The position numbers and the translations under genes were made by a program. From Plantactinospora endophytica (GTDB lineage: Bacteria > Actinomycetota > Actinomycetes > Mycobacteriales > Micromonosporaceae): DNA of 64,000 nucleotides. Numbering within the stretch: the first letter of the stretch is position 1; each line of letters begins with the position of its first letter. Under the pieces are notes generated by a model that saw nothing but the letters and a program-made list of their open reading frames with translations, was not told the origin of the DNA and made no database searches. The stretch lies in the NCBI RefSeq assembly GCF_016862915.1, contig NZ_BONW01000025.1:1-64000 (forward strand). Direction: 5' to 3'. Positions 51,644 through 59,861 of this stretch are shown one piece after another.

Positions 51644-52342
51644 TCAACCGATCATCTCCCGCGCGGTCGACCTGGTGGCCTTCCGCGCCGGCGCCTTGGC
51701 CGGAGCCTTCCGCGCCGCGGCCTGCTTGCCGGGCGCCTTCCGGGCGGTGACCTTCTTCGCCGACGCGGCGGTGGTCCGCTTCGTCGCCGTACTCGCCCGC
51801 TTCGCCGGGGCCTTCTTGGCCGTCGCCCGCTTGGCCGGGGCCTTCTTCGCGGTCACCCGCTTCGCCGGCGCCTTCTTCGCGGTCGCCCGCTTGGCGGGGG
51901 CCTTCTTCGCGGGTGCCTTCCGGGCGGTGACCTTCTTCGCCGCCGCAGTGGTGGTCCGCTTCGCCGCCGTGGTCGTCTTCCGCGCCGCGGCGGTGGTCTT
52001 CTTACCGGCCGCCGTGGTCCGCTTCGCCGCGCCGGTGGTCTTCGCGCCCGTCGTACGCTTCGCCGCGCCGGCGCGACCCGCCGCCGCCCGCGTGGTGGTC
52101 TTCGCGGTGGCCTTCTTCGCCGGCGCCCGCTTGGCCGGTGCCTTCTTCGCCGGCGCCTTCTTCGCCGCCGTCGCGCGCTTGGCCGGGGCCTTCTTCGCCG
52201 GGGCCTGCTTGGCTACCGACGAACTGGCGGCCTTCCGGGCCGGGGTGCCCTTGCTGGCACCTACGGTCCGGCTGCGCGCCGCGGTCTTCTTGCCGGCAGC
52301 GCTTCTCGCTACCGAACGGGTGGCCCTGGTTGCTTCGGCCAT
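51644..52342 (-). CDS. Histone-H1-like, lysine/alanine/proline-repeat nucleoid protein
   Basis: The 232-aa protein is almost wholly Lys, Ala, Arg, Thr and Pro. From residue 45 to 215 it consists of imperfect repeats of the type KKAPAKRATA/KKVTARKAPA, like the basic tails of histone H1, bacterial HupB/HbsU tails and AlgP. There is no folded DNA-binding domain, so this is a tail-only protein that probably binds and condenses DNA without specificity. AAGGAGG lies 7 bp before the ATG. The low-complexity coding sequence is prone to slippage, so its length may vary between strains. The 114-bp gap to npdG has no gene. Confidence 0.85.
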   Translation of the reverse strand: MAEATRATRSVARSAAGKKTAARSRTVGASKGTPARKAASSSVAKQAPAKKAPAKRATAAKKAPAKKAPAKRAPAKKATAKTTTRAAAGRAGAAKRTTGAKTTGAAKRTTAAGKKTTAAARKTTTAAKRTTTAAAKKVTARKAPAKKAPAKRATAKKAPAKRVTAKKAPAKRATAKKAPAKRASTATKRTTAASAKKVTARKAPGKQAAARKAPAKAPARKATRSTAREMIG

Positions 52343-52429
52343 CTGTGTTCCTCCTTGCGGGACATGCTCTCGGGGGTCTCCTCGCGGAGCACCACGGAGT
52401 TTCTCGACGCGGACTGTCGCCGCGCCGGT

Positions 52430-52633
52430 CTAGCGCTCCTCCCCGGCCCAGCGGGCATCCTCGGCGTCCCACGCTTCGTTGCGCTGCTGCACTCGTTGCA
52501 GCGCCTGCTCCGCGTCGGCTCCCGAGGCATACGGACCGAGCACGTACCTCGCCGGGCATACGTCGGCACCGGTCTCGACCCGGTGATGACGGATGCACCA
52601 GAAGTACTGCACATCACTCCCGCTGTCGCTCAT
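52430..52633 (-). CDS. Small conserved actinobacterial protein (FWCIRHHRVE type)
   Basis: The 67-aa protein begins MSDSGSDVQYFWCIRHHRVE, continues CPARYVLGPYASGADAEQAL and ends in a charged helix (QQRNEAWDAEDARW). Two Cys and two His (C-x2-HH and C-P) may bind a metal. The same pattern (W-C-x-x-H, GPY-x-S, NEAWDAED) is widespread in Streptomyces and Micromonospora small proteins of unknown function. The ATG at 52633 is chosen because the pattern begins there. It lies 87 bp upstream of the H1-like gene, on the same strand. Confidence 0.8.
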   Translation of the reverse strand: MSDSGSDVQYFWCIRHHRVETGADVCPARYVLGPYASGADAEQALQRVQQRNEAWDAEDARWAGEER

Positions 52634-52935
52634 GGGGTAACTGTGCACGGCAAACCGACCAAGCGCTACCGTTTCGCGCAAAATGACAGCGAGACTTCCA
52701 CAGTAGACCCCATCCGATAACCGTCACCGGGTAAACGGCAAACTGCCGCCGTACGGGGGAAAGGCATTCTGTGCCAAGGGATTCACCGCTGTCAGCGGCC
52801 CGCGTACGTGGTGCCGGTCGGCCGCGTACGGGCGCGGAAAAATTTCCACGCCGAAGCCCCGCCAGTCCGCCCCGTACCCGCCTTCATCGCCCTGACCTGC
52901 CACTTCGCGGCGCGGAATGGAGCACAATTCGCGGT
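52634..52935. other. Gene-free intergenic region with divergent promoters
   Basis: About 300 bp separate two divergent genes. I see no ORF with a ribosome site. The part from 52655 to 52760 is AT-richer (for example GCGCAAAATGACAG and GGGTAAACGGCAAACTG) and probably holds the minus-strand promoter. At the right end a CACAAT hexamer at 52923-52928 lies 7 bp before the GTG of the plus-strand gene. Confidence 0.5.
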
Positions 52936-53499
52936 GTGGGTGGCGTGCGACAGGTAGCGGGGACAGGACGGCTCGGCCGTGTCCTGTCAATCGTCGCGTT
53001 GGCCATTCTGCTGCTGCTCGTCGGCAGCGCCGGGCACACCATTATGCGTATCGCGACCGAGCCCTCGATCGAGGAACGGGCCCGACAGGAAGCGGTACGC
53101 CAGGCGGCCGTCATCGGTGACGCACTGGTGCACGGGATCGGCGACAGTGCCGCCGCACTCGGCGAGACCGCCGGGCGGAGCGGACGGGTCGACGTACTCA
53201 GTGTCGACGGCACCGACCGGCGCCACTCCCCCGGCGTACGACTGGTGTTCCGGGTGCACGTGACGATGTCCCGGCCGGGAATGGCCGGCCGTAGGCAGAC
53301 CGAGGTGCGGATCTGTTTCCGGCAGGTCGTCGACCGGGAGCGCGCGGACTTCTCCCGCATGGAGGTGCCATGCCCGGACACCCTGCTGCCCGGCATGACG
53401 CCGACGGCGGTACCGAGCCAACCGGCGGGCCAGCCGGCACCGGCGCCCGGCACCGCCCCGGTCGAGGTGCCCACCCCGGCCGCCGGACCGGGCCGCTGA
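52936..53499 (+). CDS. Single-span membrane protein with a Pro-rich tail
   Basis: The 187-aa protein has a short basic N-terminus, one membrane helix (RVLSIVALAILLLLVGSAG, about residues 14-32), an extracytoplasmic domain of about 115 residues (RLVFRVHVTMSRPG, EVRICFRQVV with one Cys pairing possibly with PCPDTLL), and a low-complexity Pro/Ala/Thr tail. I do not recognise the family. GTG 52936 has a CACAAT hexamer at leaderless distance; another GTG at 52945 is possible. It is 70 bp upstream of the Nudix gene. Confidence 0.68.
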   Translation: MGGVRQVAGTGRLGRVLSIVALAILLLLVGSAGHTIMRIATEPSIEERARQEAVRQAAVIGDALVHGIGDSAAALGETAGRSGRVDVLSVDGTDRRHSPGVRLVFRVHVTMSRPGMAGRRQTEVRICFRQVVDRERADFSRMEVPCPDTLLPGMTPTAVPSQPAGQPAPAPGTAPVEVPTPAAGPGR

Positions 53500-53569
53500 A
53501 CGCAGCCGTCGACCGACTCCTCCGGGCCGGACAATCCGGCCGAGGGCCGGCTTGGTTAGGGTCCTCGGC

Positions 53570-54073
53570 ATGGCTGTCCCGGAGTACGTCGCGCGGATCC
53601 GCAAGCTCGTCGGGCACGAACTGCTCTGGCTGCCCAGCGTGAGTGCCGTGGTCTGCAACGACGCCGGAGAGCTGCTGCTCGGCCAACGTGCCGACGACGG
53701 TCGCTGGTCGGTCGTCAGCGGCCTGGTCGAACCCGACGAGCAGCCCGCCGAGGCACTGGTCCGGGAGGTCCTGGAGGAGACCGGCGTACGGGTGGCGCCG
53801 GAGCGGGTGTCGAGCGTGCTCGCGCAGCCGCACACCTATCCCAACGGGGACCAGTGTCAGTTCCTCAACATCGGGTTCCGCTGCCGACTCGTCGACGGTG
53901 TCGCCCGGGTCAACGACGACGAGTCGCTCGCCGTCGGCTGGTTCGCCCCGGACCGGCTGCCGCCGCTCGACGAACACGCCCGGACCACCATCACGCACGC
54001 GCTCGCCCCGGCGACCGCCGCGAGCTGGTTCGCCCCGGACTCCTCCGTCTTCTCCTGGAGCGCCCCGGCCTGA
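53570..54073 (+). CDS. Nudix hydrolase
   Basis: The 167-aa protein contains a complete Nudix box, GLVEPDEQPAEALVREVLEE plus TG (about residues 52-73), which binds Mg and a nucleoside-diphosphate-linked substrate. It also has an N-terminal helix (VPEYVARIRKLVGHELLWLPSVSAVV) found in a common actinobacterial group annotated only as NUDIX hydrolase. The substrate is unknown. A TAGGGT hexamer ends 7 bp before the ATG and there is no good Shine-Dalgarno, so the mRNA is probably leaderless. Confidence 0.92.
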   Translation: MAVPEYVARIRKLVGHELLWLPSVSAVVCNDAGELLLGQRADDGRWSVVSGLVEPDEQPAEALVREVLEETGVRVAPERVSSVLAQPHTYPNGDQCQFLNIGFRCRLVDGVARVNDDESLAVGWFAPDRLPPLDEHARTTITHALAPATAASWFAPDSSVFSWSAPA

Positions 54074-54177
54074 CCCGCCCCGGCCGCCGGCCTGCTTGGC
54101 GCTGATCACCGAGTACCGGGTGCTGTCCGGTCCACTACAGATCGGCGCTCCGAGCGGTATGCGCCCCTGACCGGTCG

Positions 54178-54888
54178 TCAGTCCCGACCGGCGGCAGCCG
54201 CCCCCGGCCGCTCCGCCCAGTACGTGTCGAGCCGGTCGGCCAACTCGATCGGGTGACCGAGCATGCCGAGATGGTCCCCCGGCATCTCGTCCGGCTCGAT
54301 GCCGAGCCGCTCCCGCGCCGTACGCCGGACAAAGTCGGCGGGCAGGAACCGGTCGTCCCGGTGTAGCAGCACCCGGGTCGGCACCTCGGGCCACGCCGCC
54401 ACCGGCACCGGGTCGCCGAACGGCTTCTCGGCCTGGTGCCGGGTGCGCTGGAACACCTCGGCCGCCAACGCCGGTGGCAGGTCGTTGGTGAACAGGCCCG
54501 CCATGTCGTCCTCGGCCCGGCCGTCGCGGGCGTCCTGCTCCTGCCGTGCCTGTGCGTACCCGGTGTTGGCCCACCAGTCGCCGGGCGCCTCGCCGGGCCG
54601 CGGTATCTGCGGTCCCAGCAGCACCAGCAGCTCCACCGGTATCCGGTCGCAGACGACCGGGGCGGTGAAGGCGCCGAACGAGTGCGCGACCACCGCCAGC
54701 CCGGTCCGGTCGCCGACGGCCGTCAGCACGGCGTCGGCGTACTCCGACAGGCCGGCGGTGTCGTCGTCGCAGGGCAGGTCGACCGGCACCACGTCGTGTC
54801 CCCGGGCCCGCAACTCGGCGACCAGCAGGTGCCAGCACCACGAGTCGGCAGCGGCACCGTGGATGAGTACGTAGGTCGGGGGCATCAT
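54178..54888 (-). CDS. Alpha/beta-fold hydrolase
   Basis: The 236-aa protein has the opening strand and oxyanion HG motif (TYVLIHGAAADSWCWH), the nucleophile elbow VVAHSFGAF (Ser70), an acid region near LLHRDDRFLP and the catalytic-type His in MPGDHLGML (near 206). This is the small salicylate-esterase/EstC-like group. The substrate is unknown. Two adjacent ATG codons (54888 and 54885) are possible starts. The frame is open well upstream but without protein-like content. It is convergent with the Nudix gene and divergent from the phosphotransferase gene. Confidence 0.88.
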   Translation of the reverse strand: MMPPTYVLIHGAAADSWCWHLLVAELRARGHDVVPVDLPCDDDTAGLSEYADAVLTAVGDRTGLAVVAHSFGAFTAPVVCDRIPVELLVLLGPQIPRPGEAPGDWWANTGYAQARQEQDARDGRAEDDMAGLFTNDLPPALAAEVFQRTRHQAEKPFGDPVPVAAWPEVPTRVLLHRDDRFLPADFVRRTARERLGIEPDEMPGDHLGMLGHPIELADRLDTYWAERPGAAAAGRD

Positions 54889-55051
54889 CTGGTCCACGGC
54901 ACGGACTCTATGGCGTACCTGTGACAGCCGGCGCCGGCTCGCTCCCGCCCACACCCGTCCGGGGCACGGCACTGGCCGGTGAAATCCGGTGGCGATGTTC
55001 GGAACGATGTCGTACTCTCGCCGCGCCCGACTCTTCGAGGAGGTCGACCAC

Positions 55052-55117
55052 ATGGCGATCATGGATATCGGCGCAGTAGCCGCCACCGCCACGACGCGCG
55101 GCAACGCCCCGAGCTGA
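55052..55117 (+). CDS. Possible 21-aa leader peptide
   Basis: A strong GAGGAGG lies 8 bp before an ATG at 55052 that opens a 21-codon frame (MAIMDIGAVAATATTRGNAP, then Ser and stop). A TACTCT hexamer stands at about 55014. It precedes the phosphotransferase gene by 180 bp on the same strand. The tight ribosome site is unusual for chance. The peptide may be a regulatory leader ORF or a free-standing small protein. Confidence 0.4.
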   Translation: MAIMDIGAVAATATTRGNAPS

Positions 55118-55296
55118 CCTCCGGCTCCGGACACTCGCTCCACCGGCTCCCGCCGGCCCTCGGCCGGTGCGCCGTCCGTCTCCTCGCGTCGTAGCGGTCC
55201 CCGCTGGCCACGGAAGTCTTCTCCGTGCCGCCAGCCGTTGGCGCCACGGATCCGGCGCCGTTCGCACCGCTGATTGCGCTGAACCGAGGAGAATTT

Positions 55297-56100
55297 GTGG
55301 ACTCCGCGACATCCTTCGCGCCGCTGACTGCGGCCGAGGGCGGACCAAGTCAGGTAATCCGTACCGGTCAGATCGTGCGGCGCGCCGCACGGCCCTGGAC
55401 CCGTACCGTGCACGCCCTGCTGCACCACCTGGAGGAGGTCGGGTTTCCCGGCTCACCGTGGGTGGTCGGTACCGGCATCGACGGCAACGGCAACGAGATG
55501 CTGACGTACGTCGAGGGCGACATCGGCCATCCCCGGGCCTGGACGGACGAGGGAATCTGGCAGGTCGGCCGGCTGCTGCGCGACCTGCACGCCGCCACCG
55601 CGAGTTTCCGGCCACCGCCGGACGCGCGGTGGCAGCCGTGGTGGATGCACCGGGCAGGACCCGACTCGGTGATCGGACACTGCGACGCCGGCCCGTGGCA
55701 CGTCGTGGCCCGGGCCGGTCGACCGGTGGCGTTCATCGACTGGACCCTGGCCGGCCCGGTCGACCGGCTCGACGAGGTGGTCGCCACCGCGTGGTGGAAC
55801 GCCCAGTTGCACGACGACGACATCGCGGCACGGCATCACCTGCCTGCGCCCGCCGACCGGGCCCGGCAGCTTCGGCTGTTCCTGGACGGCTACGAGTTGC
55901 CGGCGGCGGACCGTGCCGGCCTGGTCGGTCGGATGATCGAGTTCGCGGTACGGGACTGCGCCGCCGAGGCGACCCGGGCCGGGATCACCCCGGACTCGAC
56001 CGATCCGGCACCGTTGTGGGCCATCGCCTGGCGAGCTCGGGCCGCCGGGTGGATGATCCGGCACCGTACCCTGCTCGACCGCGCCGTCACGGGCGGCTGA
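55297..56100 (+). CDS. APH-like phosphotransferase family protein
   Basis: The 267-aa protein belongs to the aminoglycoside-phosphotransferase/choline-kinase-like fold. LLRDLHAAT marks the helix before the catalytic loop, IGHCDAGPWHVV is the Brenner-type motif, and AFIDWTLAGP is the metal-binding Asp strand. The catalytic-loop Asn expected in HxDxxxxN is His here, as in a subset of uncharacterised actinobacterial members. The substrate is unknown and resistance should not be assumed. GTG 55297 has a GAGGAG 6 bp upstream; an earlier in-frame start at 55225 has none. Confidence 0.78.
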   Translation: MDSATSFAPLTAAEGGPSQVIRTGQIVRRAARPWTRTVHALLHHLEEVGFPGSPWVVGTGIDGNGNEMLTYVEGDIGHPRAWTDEGIWQVGRLLRDLHAATASFRPPPDARWQPWWMHRAGPDSVIGHCDAGPWHVVARAGRPVAFIDWTLAGPVDRLDEVVATAWWNAQLHDDDIAARHHLPAPADRARQLRLFLDGYELPAADRAGLVGRMIEFAVRDCAAEATRAGITPDSTDPAPLWAIAWRARAAGWMIRHRTLLDRAVTGG

Positions 56101-56161
56101 ACGACACCGGGGCCGCCGGCGCGTTCCGCGCGCGTCGGCGGCCCCGGCCCGCAGTCCTTGT

Positions 56162-56704
56162 TCAGCTCGCCGGGGCCGCGATCGGCTTGCGCATCCGGAC
56201 CAGTCGCACGGGTACGCCGCCGGCCGGGTCCTCGACCTGCTCGACCGGTACGAACCCGGCGGCCTCGTAGAGTGGTCGGCCGGCGAGCGTCGACATCAGT
56301 TCGAGCATCCGGAAGCCCTCGGCGGCGGCGGCTTTCTCGCAGCGGGCCAGGATCAGCCGGCCGACGCCCCGACGGACGAAGCTCGGGTGGGTGTACATGC
56401 CCCGTACCTTCGCCGGGTCCCGGGCCGGGTCGAGCAGGGCCGGGTCGCGGCCCTGGGAGTGGTCACCGCCGTAGAGGGTGGCCCGACGACTCCAGCCGCC
56501 GCAGCCGGCCAGGCTGCCGGCCGACTCGACCACGAAGTAGGTCCCGTCGTCGACGAGTTGGGTGTCGATGCCCATGATCGAGCGGCTGGACGCGATCTGC
56601 GCCTCGTCGAGGAAGCCCTTCTGCAACTCGCCGATCGCGGCGTCGATCAGCGGCAGCAACTCCGGCAGGTCCGCCCGCCGGGCGAGCCGACTGGTCAGCG
56701 CCAT
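56162..56704 (-). CDS. GNAT-family N-acetyltransferase
   Basis: The 180-aa protein has GNAT motifs: RLARRADLPELLPLIDAAI at the start, FVVESAGSLAGCGGWSRRA (beta strands), MYTHPSFVRRGVGRLILARC with the acetyl-CoA pyrophosphate loop RRGVGR, and LELMSTLAGRPLYEAAGF. The acceptor is unknown. The ATG at 56704 has GAGGAGGGG upstream. The frame continues upstream through a 27-bp repeat array that includes the ribosome site, so longer starts are unlikely. Confidence 0.9.
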   Translation of the reverse strand: MALTSRLARRADLPELLPLIDAAIGELQKGFLDEAQIASSRSIMGIDTQLVDDGTYFVVESAGSLAGCGGWSRRATLYGGDHSQGRDPALLDPARDPAKVRGMYTHPSFVRRGVGRLILARCEKAAAAEGFRMLELMSTLAGRPLYEAAGFVPVEQVEDPAGGVPVRLVRMRKPIAAPAS

Positions 56705-56705
56705 G

Positions 56706-56810
56706 CCCCTCCTCGCCGATGCTCCGGTCACGGCTCTCTTCGCAGGTGCGCCCGTCATTGCCCTCGTCGCAGGTGCGCCCGTCGTTGCCTGCCTCGCGGG
56801 GGTGCGCAGT
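56706..56810. repeat. Tandem repeat, 27-bp unit, in the 5' leader of the GNAT gene
   Basis: Units at 56733-56759 and 56760-56786 share TCGCAGGTGCGCCCGTC; diverged units flank them at 56706 and 56787. The array spans the ribosome-binding region and upstream leader of the acetyltransferase gene and ends near the stop of the next gene. Confidence 0.7.
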
Positions 56811-56830
56811 GCGTCCGGTGCGCCATTCAA

Positions 56831-57361
56831 TCAGCCCCGCTCCGCGCCCCCGTCGGCACCGTCCCGAGGCCCGATCCGATACGTCATCGACACCCGCAGC
56901 ACGGTCCGGCCGTCGTGCCGGTGGTCCGGGCTGAGCCCGAACTCGACCCGCCGGCCGTCGACCATTCTGGTCCAGGGGCCCGTCGAGACCCTGCCGTCGC
57001 CGACCGGCCAACCGTGCCGCCCGGCCAGCTCGCGGTAGAACTGCTCGATCTCCTGGCGGGGAGGTTCCGAGCCGGCCGGATATCCCCAGATGCTGACGGC
57101 ACCGCCGTGCCAGTCGCCGGCGCCGAGGCTCTCGCACGGCTCGGCGTACCGGGTCGATTCCAACTCCATTCCGGCCGGCGCCCGGGTCATCAGCGGGTCC
57201 GCCGCGAGCGCCGCCGCGAACGCCCGCTCCTCGGCCGCGCAGACCGGGCGGCCCGGCGGCTCGGACAGTTCCTGCACCAGCCGCACTCCGACCACGCAGG
57301 CCGCGCCCAGCGCCACCGTCGCGGCCAGCCCGACCAGGCGCGTCAGCATTCCTCTGCCCAT
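56831..57361 (-). CDS. Membrane-anchored or secreted hypothetical protein
   Basis: The 176-aa protein has an N-terminal hydrophobic signal anchor (MLTRLVGLAATVALGAACVV), in which AAC could be a weak lipobox, then a soluble domain with PVCAAEERAFAAALAADPLM, WGYPAGSEPPRQEIEQFYREL and a closing strand TVLRVSMTYRIGP. I do not recognise the family. The ATG at 57361 is preceded by GCGGGGG. It is upstream of the GNAT gene on the same strand (127 bp gap with repeats). Confidence 0.68.
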   Translation of the reverse strand: MGRGMLTRLVGLAATVALGAACVVGVRLVQELSEPPGRPVCAAEERAFAAALAADPLMTRAPAGMELESTRYAEPCESLGAGDWHGGAVSIWGYPAGSEPPRQEIEQFYRELAGRHGWPVGDGRVSTGPWTRMVDGRRVEFGLSPDHRHDGRTVLRVSMTYRIGPRDGADGGAERG

Positions 57362-57664
57362 GACCGCCCCCGCTGTCTGTTCCGGACATCGCGTGACGAC
57401 CATAGGGAGGGTGGTGTGAGGAAGACGTGAGTAGCCGACCGCTGCGTCTCGATGCCGCCCCGGCGCCGACGGATGCCTTCCGCGCCTGCGATTGCCGGTC
57501 GGCGCGATGTGGCCCGGCAGCCGCCTGTCGAGCTGCCCCGCTTGGGCACCCGGCCGTTTGGGGTGGCTCGATAGAAGGTCCACCGGTCGGTCTTTCGCAA
57601 CTCGCCCGGTCGAAGGTCCGTCGTTCCCCGCGCTGGTGGTGGAACGTCGCCGAGATGTTCCGGT
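57362..57664. other. Gene-free intergenic region
   Basis: About 300 bp lie between two minus-strand genes. I find no ORF with a ribosome site. A small cluster of direct repeats (GGTCCACCGGTCGGTC and a GGTCGAAGGTCCGTCG element) lies at about 57578-57625 beyond the stop of the winged-helix gene. Confidence 0.4.
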
Positions 57665-57997
57665 TCAGCTTGGCTGCGGAATGTCCGGCTCGGTTGGCTC
57701 CGCCGGGGTACGAGCGGCGGCGACGATCTGCTCCAGCGCGCCCGCGTGCCGCTGAAACGCGTACCGTCCCTGTGCGGTGAGCTGGACGAAGGTACGCCGT
57801 GCCCGGCGCTGCTGGTCCTTGCGGACGATGACGTATCCGGCCTCGGCCAGAGCCGAGACGTGCTTGGACAGCGCCGAATCGCTGGTCCCGATCGAGTCCC
57901 TGAGGAAACCGAAGTCCACCCAGGCCGCCGGGGCCAGCAGTGCGACGATCGACAGTCGCGCCGGAACGTGCAGAAACTCGTCGAAGCGGGGGTCCAT
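57665..57997 (-). CDS. Winged-helix transcriptional regulator (MarR/ArsR-like)
   Basis: The 110-aa protein matches the short regulators with FDEFLHVPARLSIVALLAPAA, FLRDSIGTSDSALSKHVSALAEAGYV (recognition helix) and a basic wing (KDQQRRARRTFVQLTAQGRYAF). It is a one-domain DNA-binding protein with no ligand domain. Its ATG overlaps the stop of the membrane-protein gene (TGATG), so the two are translationally coupled and probably act together. Twin inverted repeats upstream of that operon (58497-58539) are the likely binding sites. Confidence 0.88.
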   Translation of the reverse strand: MDPRFDEFLHVPARLSIVALLAPAAWVDFGFLRDSIGTSDSALSKHVSALAEAGYVIVRKDQQRRARRTFVQLTAQGRYAFQRHAGALEQIVAAARTPAEPTEPDIPQPS

Positions 57998-58479
57998 CAG
58001 GCGAGTGCGCTCGTACGCAGCACGATCGCCCGGAAGACCCGACGACTCAGGGGCGCTGTCGCGACATAGGTGACGGCGGTGGCGGCAGCGGCGAGCGTGC
58101 CTTGGGACAGCAGCCCCTGCGGGGGCAGAGCCAACCACGCCCAGGCGGCGATCCGGAAGACGCCGAACAGCAGCATGAGCCCTGCCGACAGGCCCACCCA
58201 GAACAGCCCTTCCAGGGCGGTGGGCTTGCGCTGCACGAGCGCCCGGTGCTCGTGCACGATCCCCACACCGAGGAAGAGTCCGAACCCGAGCAGGAGGGTG
58301 GCGGTACGCCAGGGGTTCTGGAGGTCGACAGACGCCAAGCCGACGAAGAGCCCCAGCGCCGCGAGCAGGACGTAGGAGCGGGTGGGGCTTTGGCGGACGA
58401 TCTGCTCTCGGGTCGCGTCCTGCATGCGGTGGATGTCGTCGAGCGAGAGCTGGGCATCGTGCGGGTTCATGGAATCCAT
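57997..58479 (-). CDS. Four-span membrane protein coupled to the winged-helix regulator
   Basis: The 160-aa protein has a hydrophilic N-terminal helix (LSLDDIHRMQDATREQIVRQ) and four hydrophobic segments (SYVLLAALGLFVGLAS, TATLLLGFGLFLGVGIV, LFWVGLSAGLMLLFGVF and LAAAATAVTYVATAP). This pairing of a small membrane protein with an adjacent MarR/ArsR-like regulator recurs in actinobacteria, and the membrane protein may sense a signal or be the regulated product. Two ATG codons, 58479 and 58470, are possible starts. Confidence 0.75.
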   Translation of the reverse strand: MDSMNPHDAQLSLDDIHRMQDATREQIVRQSPTRSYVLLAALGLFVGLASVDLQNPWRTATLLLGFGLFLGVGIVHEHRALVQRKPTALEGLFWVGLSAGLMLLFGVFRIAAWAWLALPPQGLLSQGTLAAAATAVTYVATAPLSRRVFRAIVLRTSALA

Positions 58480-58496
58480 CGTTGATCACACGACTA

Positions 58497-58539
58497 CTTT
58501 CCCGCAAGGAAAGCAGTCGTGGCTTTCCTCACAGGAAAG
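58497..58539. promoter_or_regulatory. Two CTTTCC-n5-GGAAAG operators
   Basis: CTTTCCCGCAAGGAAAG (58497-58513) and CTTTCCTCACAGGAAAG (58523-58539) are perfect 6-5-6 inverted repeats with centres 26 bp apart. The first extends outward as GAC...GTC. They lie 18-60 bp upstream of the membrane-protein/winged-helix operon and are the obvious candidate binding sites for that regulator. Confidence 0.75.
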
Positions 58540-58593
58540 TGGTCGTCGAGGGCGGTCCTCCACGCCTTGCGCCGCAGCTCGCTGCTTCGGCTG

Positions 58594-59139
58594 TCAGCAT
58601 GCGTCCTTTCCCAGGCGCGCGAACTCGTCGAGGGAGACCTCCTGCTGCACCTCTTCGCCAGCCTCGGTGGTCGTGATCAGGATCGATCCGGGTTCCAGGC
58701 CGGACAGTTCGGCGAGACGGAAGGTCACCGAGACGGAGGTGAAGCTGCTGTTGCCGGCGACCCCGTACGTGCGGAAGGTGGCATGCGGGTCCGGGACCGG
58801 TTCGGGCGGAAAGCCGGCCAGGTGAACGGTTGCCGGAGAAGTCGACCCGCGCGGCACGTCGTACTCTCGTCCCGGCCAGTCCGGCCAGTTCACGGTAGAT
58901 GCCGACACACCGGATGGGGCGGGCGAAACCCCGTCTCTCTCGGCAAAGAGAATCACGACATCCGGCGGCCGATCCGCGCACCAGGCCAGAGCCGCGAGCA
59001 GCCGGCCGTCGGTGTCCACGGTCAGGCCGGTCACACCCTTGATCTCGGGTGTACATGCGGTCAACCCGGTCAGTATCAGCAGGGCGGCTGTCGACGAAGC
59101 GGCGATCCGCCGCACTCTCGTCCGCGTCGGTACGGCCAT
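58594..59139 (-). CDS. Predicted lipoprotein of unknown function
   Basis: The 181-aa protein has a basic n-region (MAVPTRTRVRRIAASS), a hydrophobic core and a lipobox LTAC (Cys near 29), so it should be lipidated and held on the outer face of the membrane. The mature domain has a Cys pair candidate (WCADRPPDV and the C-terminal KDAC) and beta-rich segments (SFTSVSVTFRLAELSG). I know no named family. The ATG at 59139 is chosen because it begins the signal sequence; the frame upstream runs into rnpB. Confidence 0.72.
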   Translation of the reverse strand: MAVPTRTRVRRIAASSTAALLILTGLTACTPEIKGVTGLTVDTDGRLLAALAWCADRPPDVVILFAERDGVSPAPSGVSASTVNWPDWPGREYDVPRGSTSPATVHLAGFPPEPVPDPHATFRTYGVAGNSSFTSVSVTFRLAELSGLEPGSILITTTEAGEEVQQEVSLDEFARLGKDAC

Positions 59140-59289
59140 TCTCGAAGGGTCGCAGCACCACGTCGACCTACGACCTCGGCCCGGTCTCAGCTCGATGTCG
59201 GAAGCGAGAACCGGGGGCAGCAAGGTCCGCCTCCGGTGCGGCGACAGCACGTCAACGGCGATGACCGAAGCCGCCGACCCGGGTACGAC

Positions 59290-59733
<444 letters not shown>

Positions 59734-59861
59734 GTCGCGTACCCAATCGTAGCGATGAGCCCGAAGAGCGATCCACCCGGCCGGTCCCCGGTACGTCCAC
59801 GAGGGGGAACCCGGCAGGGCATCGAGAGGGCGGCATCGGCGCCGACTAGCCTCGACTGGCT

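Noticed and set aside
52724-52990. 88-codon minus-strand frame in the 52.6-52.9 kb gap
   Set aside because: No ribosome site, odd composition and overlap with the better-supported plus-strand gene and its promoter.
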